Shown here: in pieces, positions 14,077-14,224 of the stretch
Layout of the letters: each line of letters opens with the position of its first letter
Position numbering within the stretch: the stretch's first letter is position 1
From: UBA11346 sp038203025
GTDB lineage: Bacteria; Planctomycetota; UBA11346
Direction of reading: 5' to 3'
NCBI GenBank assembly: GCA_038203025.1
Contig: JBBREK010000101.1
Location: forward strand, 1-14,224
Length of the DNA: 14,224 bases
Made by a program: the position numbers and the translations under genes
Notes under the pieces: model-generated
The model's input: the letters and a program-made list of their open reading frames with translations, nothing else
Told to the model about the DNA's origin: nothing
Databases searched by the model: none

Positions 14077-14224
14077 TCACTGGCTGAACCGACCCCACGG
14101 GCGGATGCGAGGTCTCCTTCTGGATCGCCCGGGCCGGCGCTTTTGAGCCCATTTCACCATCAAAGCGATGCGTTCCATCAAGATGGCCTCCGCCGTCTGC
14201 CTGGACAACCCTGCCTGGGCGTGT
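14077..14224 (-). CDS. C-terminal end of an unidentified basic protein (partial)
   Basis: An open minus-strand frame enters from the right edge and ends with TGA at 14079-14077, giving 48 residues. The visible part begins HAQAGLSRQTAEAILMERIA and then continues with LMVKWAQKRRPGRSRRRP, ending WGRFSQ. The helix followed by a very basic tail resembles the end of a DNA-binding protein such as a transposase or integrase, but I cannot assign a family from this fragment. Other frames here are stopped or lack protein character. The hairpins at 14003-14043 and 13930-13987 lie directly downstream, which would fit an insertion-sequence end. The start and most of the gene lie outside the window. Confidence 0.45.
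   Translation of the reverse strand, partial: HAQAGLSRQTAEAILMERIALMVKWAQKRRPGRSRRRPRIRPWGRFSQ

Noticed and set aside
13845..14087. Plus-strand 80-residue frame over the hairpin region
   Set aside because: Third codon positions lack the genome's strong G/C preference and the frame merely crosses the inverted repeats.

Overview
The window is GC-rich (roughly two thirds or more G+C), densely packed chromosomal DNA from a bacterium. The clearest lineage hint is the coupled trio of a membrane-anchored protein carrying an ANVNRWRGQVGL motif, ResB and CcsA. I associate that arrangement with the Planctomycetota/Verrucomicrobiota side of the PVC superphylum; this is recall plus inference, not a search result. 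Almost no gene has a recognisable Shine-Dalgarno sequence, and many genes are joined by ATGA start/stop overlaps. No tRNA, rRNA, CRISPR array or complete mobile element was found.

Layout from left to right. Positions 1-441: a structured, gene-poor edge with nested inverted repeats and a short plus-strand 3' coding remnant ending at 441. 457-1521 (minus): class 2 dihydroorotate dehydrogenase, pyrD. 1577-1786 (plus): a small acidic, tryptophan-rich orphan gene divergent from pyrD. 1851-2705 (plus): a ferredoxin/flavodoxin-NADP+ reductase. It converges on a minus-strand pair: an M48 integral-membrane metallopeptidase with a long extra C-terminal region (3653-5710), coupled by ATGA to serine O-acetyltransferase (2736-3656). 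Divergent from the protease, on the plus strand, are an unrecognised 185-aa protein (5773-6330) and 5-formyltetrahydrofolate cyclo-ligase (6324-6887), overlapping by 7 bases.

From 13767 down to 6847 the minus strand carries one long run: anchored NVNRWRG-type protein, ResB, CcsA, a SulP anion transporter with STAS domain, and a 566-aa uncharacterised protein. ResB and CcsA form a system II cytochrome c maturation machine, and the first protein is coupled to resB. The 566-aa protein reads as two degenerate protein-kinase-like units in tandem and is the most interesting protein here.

The most interesting DNA structure is the resB-ccsA spacer (about 11930-12127). It is one long imperfect palindrome: 11-base ends, inverted arrays of a GTTCGCG heptamer and a 90-base AT-richer centre. 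The resB stop codon lies in one end and the ccsA start codons in the other. A short tandem heptamer of related form (CCCGAAA, two copies) sits exactly at the fpr/cysE convergent junction.

The right edge (13768-14224) holds a cluster of hairpins, one with a perfect 16-base stem, and the C-terminal end of an unidentified minus-strand gene that runs off the window. The low density of genes and the broken coding at both edges suggest mobile-element or rearrangement scars, but no transposase is demonstrable.
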